A stretch of DNA of 64,000 bases from Flavobacterium sp. UGB4466 (GTDB lineage Bacteria; Bacteroidota; Bacteroidia; Flavobacteriales; Flavobacteriaceae), in assembly GCF_903469665.1 (NCBI RefSeq), contig NZ_CAGKLC010000011.1:1-64000 (forward strand). The letters run 5' to 3'. The first letter of the stretch is position 1, and every line of letters begins with the position of its first letter. Under the pieces are notes generated by a model. It worked only from the letters and a program-made list of their open reading frames with translations. It did no database searches and was not told where the DNA came from. A program made the position numbers and the translations under genes. Positions 8,953 to 18,077 of this stretch are shown here, piece by piece.

Positions 8953-10392
8953 TTAGTTTTTATGGATAACGTTCAGAATCGTTTCTAAACTTGGTGTAAT
9001 CAAATCTGTAATTGGTTTTGGATAGAATCCGAAGAAAATCAACACTGCAATAATCGCTACTAATGAAATTCCTTCATTAACAGAAACGTCAGCAAAAGTT
9101 TTCGAATTGGTTTCTCCCAACATTACATTTTGAAACATTTTAAGCATATAATAAGCTCCTAAAATAATAGTAGTTCCGCCTAAAACAGCAAACCAGATAT
9201 TAATTTGAGAAAGACTATACAGAACAGTAAATTCTCCAACAAAGTTAAAAGTACTTGGTAAAGCAACAGAAGCCAATACCAAAATTAAAAACATAGAGGT
9301 GAATTTTGGAGATTGTGTACGAATACCGCCTAATTGTGAAATTTCTCTGGTTTCATATCTTCTGAAGATAATTTCGGCTGCATAGAACAAACCTACTACT
9401 ACAAAACCGTGAGCAATCATTTGCAATACAGCTCCACGTAAACCATCAATAGTTAGGGTGTAAGTTCCTGCAGCAATTAAACCAACGTGCGCCAAAGAAG
9501 AGTAAGCCAATAATTTCTTTAAGTCTTTTTGTCTTAAAGCTACAATTGATCCGTAAATCACACCCGCAATTCCAAGAGCAATAAAGATGTTCATGTATTC
9601 TTTTGCTGCCAATGGTGCAAGTGGCAATTGCCAACGAATAACACTGTACAATCCCATCTTTAACATGATACCGGATAAAAGCATTGTTCCAACCGTTGGT
9701 GCTTTTTGGTACACATTTGCCTGCCAGGTATGGAAAGGAATGATTGGAATTTTAATAGCATAAGCAAGGAAGAAAGCTAAGAATATCCATAATTGCTCGC
9801 AAGCTGATAAATTTAATTTGTACAAATCTTCAATTAAGAAGCTTCCGGCTTTCTGATACAAGTAGATAAAAGCAACTAACATGAACAAGGAACCTGCCAG
9901 GGTGTAGATAAAGAATTTAACTACTGCTTTTCTGCGTTCTTCGGCATCACCATTCCCCCAAATAAGGGCAATAAAGTAGATTGGAATAAGCGCCAACTCC
10001 CAGAAAATATAGTATAAAAGACCGTCTGCTGCCAGGAATGTTCCTGTCATAGCAAAGGCCATAAATAAAATTAGAGCATAAAAACCTTTGGCATTTTTGT
10101 ATTCGTTACCAAAAGAAGAAAATATAATAATTGGCGTTAAAGCTACAGTAAGTAAAAGCATCGCCATACCTAAACCATCTGCGTTTAAAGCAAATGAAAT
10201 TTTTGGCTGAGTAATCCAGGTATTGATCAGGCTGATATTCTCACCAGCTGAAAAATGATTTAATAAAACAATTGAACAACCTAAAGCCGCCAAACTAAAG
10301 AACAAAGCTACTTTTGATGCTAGTTTGTCACCAACAAAATAAGTGGCAAATGCACCAATTAGAAGAATAATTAATATAAGAGAAACGTTCAT
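8953..10392 (-). CDS. nuoM: NADH-quinone oxidoreductase subunit M
   Basis: A 479-residue antiporter-like subunit of complex I in the inner membrane. Diagnostic motifs are LLYYIFWELALIPIYFI (with the essential TM5 Glu), FLAYAIKIPIIPFHTWQANVYQKAP (TM7 lysine) and KKLLAYSSLAHVGLIAAGT (TM8 region). The length fits the family. It follows nuoL by 10 bases, so the two are co-transcribed and probably translationally linked. Ordinary composition and no oddity. Confidence 0.96.
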   Translation of the reverse strand: MNVSLILIILLIGAFATYFVGDKLASKVALFFSLAALGCSIVLLNHFSAGENISLINTWITQPKISFALNADGLGMAMLLLTVALTPIIIFSSFGNEYKNAKGFYALILFMAFAMTGTFLAADGLLYYIFWELALIPIYFIALIWGNGDAEERRKAVVKFFIYTLAGSLFMLVAFIYLYQKAGSFLIEDLYKLNLSACEQLWIFLAFFLAYAIKIPIIPFHTWQANVYQKAPTVGTMLLSGIMLKMGLYSVIRWQLPLAPLAAKEYMNIFIALGIAGVIYGSIVALRQKDLKKLLAYSSLAHVGLIAAGTYTLTIDGLRGAVLQMIAHGFVVVGLFYAAEIIFRRYETREISQLGGIRTQSPKFTSMFLILVLASVALPSTFNFVGEFTVLYSLSQINIWFAVLGGTTIILGAYYMLKMFQNVMLGETNSKTFADVSVNEGISLVAIIAVLIFFGFYPKPITDLITPSLETILNVIHKN

Positions 10393-10402
10393 AGTTGTAA
10401 AA

Positions 10403-12286
10403 TTATTTAGCTAAAAATATATAGGAAACAATGGCACAAAGCCCTAAAACAAATGCAAAAAGATATAATCCGATACTTCCGTTTTGTAATTTTTTACCTT
10501 GAAAAGCCAATTCGTTGGCTACTTTTCCTAATCCAAAAACAAGGGCAGACAGACCAGTTTCGATATAGTCTCTGAAAAATTTTGATAATGCATTAACAGG
10601 ACGAACGAATACTGCATCGTAAGCTTCGTCTACATAATATTTGTTGTACAATACTTTGGTCAAACCGCTAATGTTTTCATCCGCTTCCGGAACATTATCC
10701 TGTTTGAAGTATTTCACATAAGCAATTAAAATACCTAATAATCCACCCAAAACAGCAACACCCATTAACGTGTATTCTGTGGTACCTAAATGGTGCTCTT
10801 CACCTGCAACTTTTGTGAAAAGAGGGGCTAGATAACCATTTAACCAGCTGTTTCCAGGTAAACTGATCAATCCTCCAAAAGTAGCCAGAATAGCTAAAAT
10901 CACTAAAGGGAAAGTAATCAATCCGTCACTTTCATGTAAGTGGTGTTTTTGCTCTTCGGTTCCTCTGAAATCTTTAAAGAAAGTAAGGAACATCAATCTG
11001 AACATATAAAAGGCTGTCATGATCGAAGCAATAGATCCTACTACATAAAGAGGAATATTGTGATGGAAAGCCGTTAATAAAATTTCGTCTTTAGAGAAGA
11101 AACCGGAGAAAAACGGAACACCTGAAATGGCTAATGATGAAATTAACATCGTCCAGAAAGTGATAGGCATCGCTTTACGCAAACCACCCATTTTACGCAT
11201 ATCCTGCTCTCCGTGTAAACCGTGAATTACAGATCCTGAACCTAAGAATAAACAAGCTTTGAAGAAAGCGTGTGTGATTACGTGAAAAACAGCTACTTCA
11301 TAAGCACCAAATCCTAAGGCTAAAAACATTAAACCTAATTGAGAAACGGTAGAGTAGGCCAATACTTTTTTAATATCGGTCTGAACCAAACCAATTGTTG
11401 CGGCAACTAATGAAGTTACAGCTCCAATAACAGCAATAACCGACTGAACGTCCGGAGCTAAATCAAATACAAAGTTCAAACGGGTAATCATAAAGATACC
11501 GGCGGTTACCATTGTCGCAGCGTGAATCAATGCCGAAACCGGAGTTGGTCCTGCCATCGCATCTGGCAACCAGGTGTATAATGGAATTTGTGCTGATTTA
11601 CCACAAGCTCCAATAAACAAACATAAAGCAGCTAATGAAAGCAATGGGATATTTAAGTTCGATGCTCCTGCGATTGCCGTTTTTAAAGTAGCATAATCTA
11701 AAGTAGAGAACATAGCACCTAGTATGAACATTCCGATTAATAAACCTAAATCTCCAATTCGGTTCATGATGAAAGCTTTTTTCGCAGCATCATTGTAATC
11801 CTGGTTTTTGTGCCAGAATCCAATTAATAAGTACGAACAAAGTCCAACACCTTCCCAACCGATGAATAAAACTAACAAGTTACTTCCCATTACAAGAGTA
11901 ATCATGAAGAAAACGAACAGATTCAAATAAGCAAAAAACTTGTGCATATTCTCATCGTCGTGCATATAACTGATAGAGTATAAATGTATCAATGATCCAA
12001 TACCGGTTACGAAAAGCAACCAAAGTAAAGACAACTGATCTAGTAAAAATCCAAGATTGATCTTTAAATTACTAATTTGAATCCAGTCAAATAAAGTAAC
12101 CTGAAGCGCTTGTTTGGTTTGGCTCACCTGATTGAAAAAGAAAAGGGTAACAGCAAAAGAAACCACTACAGCAGCAGTTCCGATGATTCCTGAAACGGTT
12201 TTTCCTAAGCTCTTGCCAAAGAAAACATTGATTAAAAATCCTAAAAAAGGAGATAAAACTAAAAGTAAAGCTAAATTGGTATCCAT
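10403..12286 (-). CDS. nuoL: NADH-quinone oxidoreductase subunit L
   Basis: A 627-residue distal antiporter-like subunit with the long lateral helix of complex I. LFIGWEGVGLCSYLLIGFW contains the essential TM5 Glu; GKSAQIPLYTWLPDAMAGPTPVSALIHAATMVTAG is the hallmark proton-channel region; KKVLAYSTVSQLGLMFLALG is the TM8 region. The C-terminal hydrophobic helix after position about 560 matches the amphipathic arm that clamps NuoM and NuoN. It lies 6 bases after nuoK. Confidence 0.96.
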   Translation of the reverse strand: MDTNLALLLVLSPFLGFLINVFFGKSLGKTVSGIIGTAAVVVSFAVTLFFFNQVSQTKQALQVTLFDWIQISNLKINLGFLLDQLSLLWLLFVTGIGSLIHLYSISYMHDDENMHKFFAYLNLFVFFMITLVMGSNLLVLFIGWEGVGLCSYLLIGFWHKNQDYNDAAKKAFIMNRIGDLGLLIGMFILGAMFSTLDYATLKTAIAGASNLNIPLLSLAALCLFIGACGKSAQIPLYTWLPDAMAGPTPVSALIHAATMVTAGIFMITRLNFVFDLAPDVQSVIAVIGAVTSLVAATIGLVQTDIKKVLAYSTVSQLGLMFLALGFGAYEVAVFHVITHAFFKACLFLGSGSVIHGLHGEQDMRKMGGLRKAMPITFWTMLISSLAISGVPFFSGFFSKDEILLTAFHHNIPLYVVGSIASIMTAFYMFRLMFLTFFKDFRGTEEQKHHLHESDGLITFPLVILAILATFGGLISLPGNSWLNGYLAPLFTKVAGEEHHLGTTEYTLMGVAVLGGLLGILIAYVKYFKQDNVPEADENISGLTKVLYNKYYVDEAYDAVFVRPVNALSKFFRDYIETGLSALVFGLGKVANELAFQGKKLQNGSIGLYLFAFVLGLCAIVSYIFLAK

Positions 12287-12292
12287 TTTTAT

Positions 12293-12613
12293 TTATCCTT
12301 TTAAATTTTTTAAATTATCGATACTAATCGAACCTAAATTTCTAAAGATCGAAACTAAAATAGCCAATCCAACTGCGACTTCTGCTGCAGCAACTGCCAT
12401 CGAAAAGAATACGAAGACTTGTCCCTGCGCATCCTGATGGTAAGTTGAAAAAGCAACAAATAAAAGGTTAACAGCATTCAACATGATTTCGATAGACATG
12501 AAAACGATAATAGCGTTTCGTCTGTACAATACACCAAAAATACCAATACAGAAAAGTACAACACTCAAAAAGATGTAATTTTCAATACCTATTTGATTTA
12601 ATATATTACCCAT
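12293..12613 (-). CDS. nuoK: NADH-quinone oxidoreductase subunit K
   Basis: A 106-residue subunit with three transmembrane helices. [18 protein letters not shown] and [21 protein letters not shown] carry the two buried glutamates that form part of the proton path joining the quinone site to the antiporter subunits. Its ATG overlaps the last base of the nuoJ stop codon (TAATG), a sign of translational coupling. Confidence 0.95.
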   Translation of the reverse strand: MGNILNQIGIENYIFLSVVLFCIGIFGVLYRRNAIIVFMSIEIMLNAVNLLFVAFSTYHQDAQGQVFVFFSMAVAAAEVAVGLAILVSIFRNLGSISIDNLKNLKG

Positions 12614-13152
12614 TATTTATTTAATTTTTCTTTTTTAGACAATAATACAGTTCCAATCATGGCTACTAAAAGCAAGATCGAAGCAAATTCGAACGGAACC
12701 ATATATTCGTTCAGTAATATTTTACCCAATACTTTGATTGATTGGAAATCTTCACCCGTTGAGTCGTATTCGCCAACAATTGGTTTAGAGTTGATAAAAA
12801 TGGCAATTAATACGATGCAGATCAAACAGAAAGAAACAATGGCGCCCAAACGAGTAATTCTGGGACGGTGTACTTCTTTTTGTTCGTTCAGGTTCATCAA
12901 CATGATCGTAAACAGGAACAGAATCATAATCGCTCCCGAGTAGACTATAATGTGTACGATAGCCAAAAATTGAGAGTTTAATAGTAAATAATGACCGGCA
13001 ATAGAGAAAAAACAAATCACTAAGTAAATAGCACTATGAATTGGGTTTCTGCTAAAAATAGTCAGGAAAGCGGTAATCACCGTAATAAACGCTAAGAAAC
13101 AAAATATAATTTGTACAGTTGTTGCGTGTGCAAAATCGGGAATATGTATCAT
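12613..13152 (-). CDS. nuoJ: NADH-quinone oxidoreductase subunit J
   Basis: A 179-residue subunit with five predicted transmembrane helices. [48 protein letters not shown] is typical of NuoJ, including the region that forms the pi-bulge of TM3 (quoted in part: [16 protein letters not shown]). It starts one base after the nuoI stop and overlaps nuoK by one base, so J and K are coupled. Confidence 0.94.
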   Translation of the reverse strand: MIHIPDFAHATTVQIIFCFLAFITVITAFLTIFSRNPIHSAIYLVICFFSIAGHYLLLNSQFLAIVHIIVYSGAIMILFLFTIMLMNLNEQKEVHRPRITRLGAIVSFCLICIVLIAIFINSKPIVGEYDSTGEDFQSIKVLGKILLNEYMVPFEFASILLLVAMIGTVLLSKKEKLNK

Positions 13153-13698
13153 TTAGTTAGCATTATTAAGTTGGGCATTTTTGATAGCCACATCAAGAGG
13201 CATCACTAATCTGTCTTTTCCAAAAATGAAATCTTCTCTTTCATAGCTTGAAGGTACCAAAACTTTTGAAGTCGTCAGGTAAATGGCGTCTTTCGGGCAG
13301 GCTTCTTCACATAAACCACAGAAAATGCAACGTAACATATTGATTTCATAGATTGAAGCATATTTTTCTTCTCTGTACAAATGTTTTTCATCTGCTTTAC
13401 GCTCAGCGGCTTTCATTGTGATCGCTTCTGCAGGGCATGATAAAGCACATAATCCGCAGGCAGTACAGTTTTCACGACCTTGTTCATCACGTTTCAATTG
13501 GTGCTGACCACGATAAACCGGACTCATTTCACGCACTTGTTCGGGATAGTGAATGGTCACCTTTTTTCTGAATAAGTGTTTAAGCGTGATAAACAATCCT
13601 TTTACAATCGCCACAAGATACAATCGTTCCATAAAAGTCATCTCCTTGTTAGAGACCACCTTTTTTCTACCCGATAATGATATAGTTTCTATTGACAT
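13153..13698 (-). CDS. nuoI: NADH-quinone oxidoreductase subunit I (two 4Fe-4S clusters)
   Basis: A 181-residue peripheral-arm ferredoxin subunit that passes electrons towards NuoB. Two cluster motifs are visible: CTACGLCALSCP and CIFCGLCEEACP, each C-x2-C-x2-C-x3-CP. The N-terminal amphipathic segment (about 20-45, LYLVAIVKGLFITLKHLF) is the usual membrane-contact helix. It is downstream of nuoH but separated from it by a 162-base gap that holds a hairpin repeat element. Confidence 0.96.
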   Translation of the reverse strand: MSIETISLSGRKKVVSNKEMTFMERLYLVAIVKGLFITLKHLFRKKVTIHYPEQVREMSPVYRGQHQLKRDEQGRENCTACGLCALSCPAEAITMKAAERKADEKHLYREEKYASIYEINMLRCIFCGLCEEACPKDAIYLTTSKVLVPSSYEREDFIFGKDRLVMPLDVAIKNAQLNNAN

Positions 13699-13777
13699 TT
13701 TTTAATGTATGATTTACGATTCACTATTTGTATGATACAAATTAAATCTGTTTTATTTTTCTTTTCAAGCTAATCCT

Positions 13778-13857
13778 GCTATCCGCTGTATCTTTTGTCT
13801 CGTTCAAAAACGAGATCACAAAAGGATCCCGCTGCTATCAGGGCTAGGGCATTACGG
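13778..13857. repeat. Hairpin (REP-like) element between nuoI and nuoH
   Basis: The core is TCTCGTT (13798-13804) paired with AACGAGA (13809-13815), extended after a small bulge by CTTTTG (13792-13797) and CAAAAG (13818-13823). The outer flanks, CCTGCTATCCGCTG and CCCGCTGCTATCAGGG, are related to each other. It is GC-richer than its surroundings and sits inside an operon. I recall similar sequence as a dispersed element in Flavobacterium genomes, but could not search. Confidence 0.7.
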
Positions 13858-13860
13858 TTC

Positions 13861-14913
13861 TTAGAATCCTAAAGCTGCTGCGATATCGTGTCTTAATATT
13901 ACAGCACCCGTAATCATAATGTTAATAATGGAAAGCGGAATTAAAATTCTCCATCCTAAATTCATTAATTGATCGTATCTGAATCTTGGAATCGTCCAAC
14001 GTACCCACATATAGAAAAAGATGAAGAAGCATATTTTAACAAACAATACTGCGATACCTAAAATATTTCCTGCGTTTACCCCTACATTATCAACCATCCA
14101 TTGCATTCCGGGATAATTGTATCCACCAAAGAACAATACCGAGATAATAGTGGCTGAGATGAACATACTCGCATATTCAGCAAACAAATAGAATCCCATT
14201 TTCATCGATGAATATTCCGTATGGTAACCTCCAATTAATTCGTTTTCACATTCTGCTAAGTCAAAAGGAGTTCTGTTCGTTTCAGCGAAAGAACAAATTA
14301 AGAAGATTAGAAAAGATAACGGCTGGTAAAAAACATTCCAGTTCATTCCTTGTTGTTGTAAGGAAATTTCTTTTAAGCTTAAAGTTCCGGTCATCATCAA
14401 TAAAGCAATCATCGATAATCCCATGGCAACTTCATAAGAAACCATTTGTGAAGCTGCGCGAACAGCTCCCATCAAAGAGAATTTATTGTTAGAAGCCCAT
14501 CCACCAATCATGATACCATAAACTCCAACAGAAAGAACACCAAAAATATATAATAACGCAATATTGATATCAGTCGCCTGTAAATAAACATCACGGCCAA
14601 AAACATGTAATTTGTCTCCCCAAGGAATAACAGCACTGGTCATTAAAGCCGTACTCATTGCGATTCCGGGCCCTACGATAAATAAAAATTTATTTGGTGT
14701 ATTGGGGAAAAACTCCTCTTTCGAGAATAATTTCATACCATCTGCAAGAGGTTGTAATAATCCTCCCCATCCGGCACGGTTTGGTCCTACACGGTCCTGT
14801 AAAAAAGCAGCAACTTTACGTTCAGCCCAGGTAGAATACATTGCCATAATCATAGTAATCGCAAAAACGACAACAATAACGACACTTTTTTCTATAATAA
14901 ATGCACTTTCCAT
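13861..14913 (-). CDS. nuoH: NADH-quinone oxidoreductase subunit H
   Basis: A 350-residue membrane subunit that forms most of the quinone-binding chamber where the membrane and peripheral arms meet. STWAERKVAAFLQDRVGPNRAG near the start and SFAETNRTPFDLAECENELIGGYHTEYSS are the two signature regions (the second supplies acidic residues of the E-channel). About eight transmembrane helices, normal length. It begins 3 bases after nuoG ends. Confidence 0.96.
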   Translation of the reverse strand: MESAFIIEKSVVIVVVFAITMIMAMYSTWAERKVAAFLQDRVGPNRAGWGGLLQPLADGMKLFSKEEFFPNTPNKFLFIVGPGIAMSTALMTSAVIPWGDKLHVFGRDVYLQATDINIALLYIFGVLSVGVYGIMIGGWASNNKFSLMGAVRAASQMVSYEVAMGLSMIALLMMTGTLSLKEISLQQQGMNWNVFYQPLSFLIFLICSFAETNRTPFDLAECENELIGGYHTEYSSMKMGFYLFAEYASMFISATIISVLFFGGYNYPGMQWMVDNVGVNAGNILGIAVLFVKICFFIFFYMWVRWTIPRFRYDQLMNLGWRILIPLSIINIMITGAVILRHDIAAALGF

Positions 14914-14916
14914 TTC

Positions 14917-15948
14917 TTAAGATTTTTTATCATTAGTAATTAATGGAATTGCTGCCATACTAATTTTTTTACGATCAATATCTCTACCTAAAAGGATATT
15001 TTTCTCTGTATCGATTTCAACTTTCTCTAATTTTTGAGTGTAGTTGTTTTGGTTGATTACAGAATCTTTTTCAAATTCTCTTGGTCCTTCAATTACCCAG
15101 TCGCTTACATTTTTATGATCGAAACGACAGCTGTTGCAAATGAATTCTTCTACTTCATGGTACTCGTCTTTACGACCGGTAACACGTTGAATTTCTCCTC
15201 CAAACATCCATACGGTTGTTTTACCACAACATCCCGGAGTTGTACATTCTCTGTGAGCGTTGAAAGGTTTGTTGAACCATACTCTGGATTTGAAACGGAA
15301 AGTTTTATCGGTTAAAGCCCCAACCGGACAAACGTCGATCATGTTTCCTGAGAACTCGTTGTCGATTGCTTTAGAAATTCCGGTTGAAATATTAGCGTGG
15401 TCACCACGGTCTAATACTCCGTGAACTCTGTTGTCTGTCAATTGATCGGCAACTTGTACACATCTTTGACATAAGATACAACGGTTCATATGCAGTTGAA
15501 TATTCGGACCGATATCTTCCGGTTCGAACGTTCTTTTTTCTTCAATAAAACGTGATTTCGGATTTCCGTGCTCAAAACTTAAGTTCTGAAGATCACATTC
15601 TCCTGCCTGATCACAAATAGGACAATCCAGCGGGTGGTTGATCAATAAAAACTCTGTTACCGATTTACGGGCTTCTGTTACACGATCAGAAGATTTACTG
15701 TTTACTTCCATTCCGTCCATACATCCTGTTACGCAAGATGCCATTAATTTTGGCATTGGTCTTGGGTCAGCCTCACTACCTTTCGAAACTTCAACTAAAC
15801 AACAACGGCATTTTCCACCGCTGCCTTTTAATTTTGAGTAATAACACATGGCTGGCGGAACTAAATCTCCACCAATCATACGTGCAGCCTGCAGGATTGT
15901 TGTTCCTGGCTCTACGTCTATACTTTGACCGTCTATGGTTACTTTCAT
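14917..15948 (-). CDS. nuoG: NADH-quinone oxidoreductase subunit G, short form without molybdopterin-like domain
   Basis: A 343-residue Fe-S subunit. Visible in order: a 2Fe-2S ferredoxin domain (CYYSKLKGSGGKCRCCLVEV, then a distal Cys in MASCVTG), the His-Cys 4Fe-4S region (HPLDCPICDQAGECDLQ), a four-Cys 4Fe-4S site (CILCQRCVQV with CPVGAL), and a start of the next Fe-S domain (TTPGCCGKTTVW ... CNSCRFD). In characterised complexes NuoG is about 700-900 residues; here the large C-terminal domain is absent and the frame simply ends, with nuoH starting 3 bases later. Short NuoG is, to my knowledge, normal in Flavobacteria, so I read it as native and not as a broken gene. Confidence 0.93.
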   Translation of the reverse strand: MKVTIDGQSIDVEPGTTILQAARMIGGDLVPPAMCYYSKLKGSGGKCRCCLVEVSKGSEADPRPMPKLMASCVTGCMDGMEVNSKSSDRVTEARKSVTEFLLINHPLDCPICDQAGECDLQNLSFEHGNPKSRFIEEKRTFEPEDIGPNIQLHMNRCILCQRCVQVADQLTDNRVHGVLDRGDHANISTGISKAIDNEFSGNMIDVCPVGALTDKTFRFKSRVWFNKPFNAHRECTTPGCCGKTTVWMFGGEIQRVTGRKDEYHEVEEFICNSCRFDHKNVSDWVIEGPREFEKDSVINQNNYTQKLEKVEIDTEKNILLGRDIDRKKISMAAIPLITNDKKS

Positions 15949-15967
15949 CTCTTACTTTTGTTTTTTT

Positions 15968-16028
15968 AGTTTCAGGTTTCAGGTTCCAGGCTTTCACTTG
16001 AAACTAAAAAACTCGAAACTTTAAACTA
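15968..16028. repeat. Heptad-periodic repeat between nuoG and nuoF
   Basis: Units of seven bases of the type TTTCAGG / TTCCAGG on one strand pass into TTGAAAC / TTTAAAC units of the opposite sense. No gene is present. It is one of several heptad arrays in this window placed between co-directional genes. Confidence 0.7.
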
Positions 16029-16033
16029 TATTT

Positions 16034-17401
16034 TTAAACTGTTTGTTTGCCTACTAAATGCTTCACTTGTGAGAAAGGTTCAGCTACAAAGTGATCTCTA
16101 TTCTTAATTTTTTCCGGGAAACGAACGTGATATTCAAATTCATCTCTAAAGTGGCGAATTGCTGCGGCTACCGGCCATGAGGCTGCGTCACCAAGTGGAC
16201 AAATCGTATTTCCTTCGATTTTACTTTGAATGCTCCACAATAATTCGATATCCTCTTCACGGCCCTGACCGTTTTCAATTCTCCACAATATTTTTTCTAA
16301 CCATCCTGTTCCTTCACGGCATGGCGTACATTGTCCGCAAGATTCATGGTGGTAAAAACGGGCGAAATTCCAGGTATTACGAACCACACAAGCGGTGTCG
16401 TTGTACACAATAAATCCTCCGGAACCTAACATCGATCCGGTAGCAAAACCACCATCACTTAAAGATTCGTAAGTCATTAAACGGTCTTCACCGTTTGCTG
16501 TTTTAAAAATTAATTCAGCAGGTAAAATTGGCACTGAAGATCCTCCCGGAACAAACGCTTTTAAAGGTCTGCTAGAAGACATTCCCCCTAAGTACTCATC
16601 AGAATTCATGAATTCGTCAACACTTAAACCCAATTCAATTTCATAAACTCCCGGGTTTTTAATGTGTCCTGAAGCCGAAATCAATTTAGTTCCTGTAGAA
16701 CGTCCAATACCTATTTTTGCATAATCGTCACCAGAATTGTTTACGATCCAAGGCACAGTAGCGATAGTTTCTACGTTGTTTACCACTGTTGGATTGGCCC
16801 AAAGTCCTGAAACCGCCGGGAAAGGTGGTTTAATACGAGGATTTCCTCTTTTACCTTCCAGAGATTCGATAAGTGCAGTTTCTTCTCCGCAAATATAAGC
16901 TCCGGCTCCACAGTGAACGTGTAACTCTAAATCGTAACCTGTACCTAATATGTTTTTTCCTAACCAACCGGCTGCTTTAGCTTCGGCGATGGCTCTTTCT
17001 AAAATTTTGAAAACCCACATATATTCTCCACGAATGTAGATATAAGACAGGTTAGCGCCTAAGGCATAACTTGAGGTAATCATTCCTTCAATCAATAGGT
17101 GAGGAATAAATTCCATCAAATAACGATCTTTGAAAGTTCCCGGTTCAGACTCGTCGGCATTGCAAACTAAATGTCTTGGTTTTCCTGATTTTTTATCAAT
17201 AAAACTCCATTTCATTCCAGCAGGGAAACCTGCACCACCACGACCACGTAATCCTGATTTTTTTACTTCTTCAGTAACTTCATCCGGCGTAAGTGTTTTT
17301 AAAGCTTTTTCTACAGAGGCATATCCACCATTTTGGCGGTATACTTCGTAGGTTTTAATACCCGGAATGTTGATTTTATCTAATAATATTTTCTGTGACA
17401 T
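16034..17401 (-). CDS. nuoF: NADH-quinone oxidoreductase subunit F (NADH/FMN site)
   Basis: A 455-residue flavoprotein that oxidises NADH through FMN and passes electrons to the Fe-S chain. GLRGRGGAGFPAGMKW (about 50-65) is the glycine-rich NADH-binding loop, ICNADESEPGT-like residues follow at CNADESEPGTFKDR (FMN site), and SCGQCTPCREG is the 4Fe-4S motif, completed by a distal Cys in GNTICPLGDA. Its start codon lies one base after the stop of the TOPRIM-like cassette gene (TAA-G-ATG), so its translation probably depends on ribosomes finishing that gene. In an uninterrupted operon nuoE would be directly upstream. Confidence 0.96.
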   Translation of the reverse strand: MSQKILLDKINIPGIKTYEVYRQNGGYASVEKALKTLTPDEVTEEVKKSGLRGRGGAGFPAGMKWSFIDKKSGKPRHLVCNADESEPGTFKDRYLMEFIPHLLIEGMITSSYALGANLSYIYIRGEYMWVFKILERAIAEAKAAGWLGKNILGTGYDLELHVHCGAGAYICGEETALIESLEGKRGNPRIKPPFPAVSGLWANPTVVNNVETIATVPWIVNNSGDDYAKIGIGRSTGTKLISASGHIKNPGVYEIELGLSVDEFMNSDEYLGGMSSSRPLKAFVPGGSSVPILPAELIFKTANGEDRLMTYESLSDGGFATGSMLGSGGFIVYNDTACVVRNTWNFARFYHHESCGQCTPCREGTGWLEKILWRIENGQGREEDIELLWSIQSKIEGNTICPLGDAASWPVAAAIRHFRDEFEYHVRFPEKIKNRDHFVAEPFSQVKHLVGKQTV

Positions 17402-17402
17402 C

Positions 17403-18077
17403 TTATTTTAAAAATTGGTCTAAAAATCCTTTTAAAGGCTTTAAATGTTCATTTGTAGTTGTATCTAAATTCCACATTTCTGATAAATACTCATTATTTT
17501 TATTCCTTATACTTGAATAAAGATCTTTATATACTATAATTTTCCCCTTCTTACTAGATGGAATTGTTGCGTCGGCATTTCTATCATTTACGATGCAGGA
17601 AATAAAATCATCCCAGCATGGGGTTATATTTTTATTAAATGATAATTCTAACAATTGTTCTAAATTATGACTTTCATTATTATTGAAAGGTAGATAGAAT
17701 CGATTAATTGTGGTTTTTTTTCCATTTAGCCAATCTTGAATATCTTTTTCTTTTTTGGAAATATTATCACTTTTATCTTCATCTGCATCAAATAAAGAGA
17801 TAAATTTTATGTTTTCATTCTCTGCTTTAAGCTTTATAAAAAAATTTGAATTTATCTGATTTTTTAATTTTGCCCATCCACCAGTATTTTCAGTTTCTGT
17901 ACTTCCCTTATTTGTGTCAGTAACAACAATTTTTTTGTTACCAACCGTAATTTCATATTCCTTCTCTGTAACATACTTTTGTTTTTTAATGTCAGAGTCA
18001 CAATAATTTTTTAATATAAAATCTCTAAAGAATGAAACATCATTCTTGTCTTCTACCAAAAGAACTACATCAATCAT
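17403..18077 (-). CDS. TOPRIM-like (DUF3226-type) effector protein of a two-gene cassette in the nuo operon
   Basis: A 224-residue cytoplasmic protein without membrane segments. I see a TOPRIM-like metal-binding layout: VVLLVEDKNDVSFF with E9, ISLFDADED with D97 and D99 (the D-x-D pair), and RFYLP...HNLEQLL with E140, the order found in DUF3226 and related nuclease/primase-type domains. It overlaps the end of the upstream AAA ATPase gene by 8 bases and ends one base before nuoF. Paired ATPase and TOPRIM proteins occur in anti-phage systems (PARIS AriA/AriB, AbiL, OLD, Gabija), where TOPRIM proteins cut DNA or tRNA. By analogy this would be the effector; that role is inferred. The coding strand is markedly A/T-rich: 13 G+C in 60 bases at 17761-17820, against 23 in 60 at 16921-16980 in nuoF. 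Confidence 0.7.
   Translation of the reverse strand: MIDVVLLVEDKNDVSFFRDFILKNYCDSDIKKQKYVTEKEYEITVGNKKIVVTDTNKGSTETENTGGWAKLKNQINSNFFIKLKAENENIKFISLFDADEDKSDNISKKEKDIQDWLNGKKTTINRFYLPFNNNESHNLEQLLELSFNKNITPCWDDFISCIVNDRNADATIPSSKKGKIIVYKDLYSSIRNKNNEYLSEMWNLDTTTNEHLKPLKGFLDQFLK

Noticed and set aside
14917..15948. nuoG as a frameshifted pseudogene
   Set aside because: Downstream sequence in other frames shows no trace of the missing domain, and nuoH begins at once; a native short form fits better.
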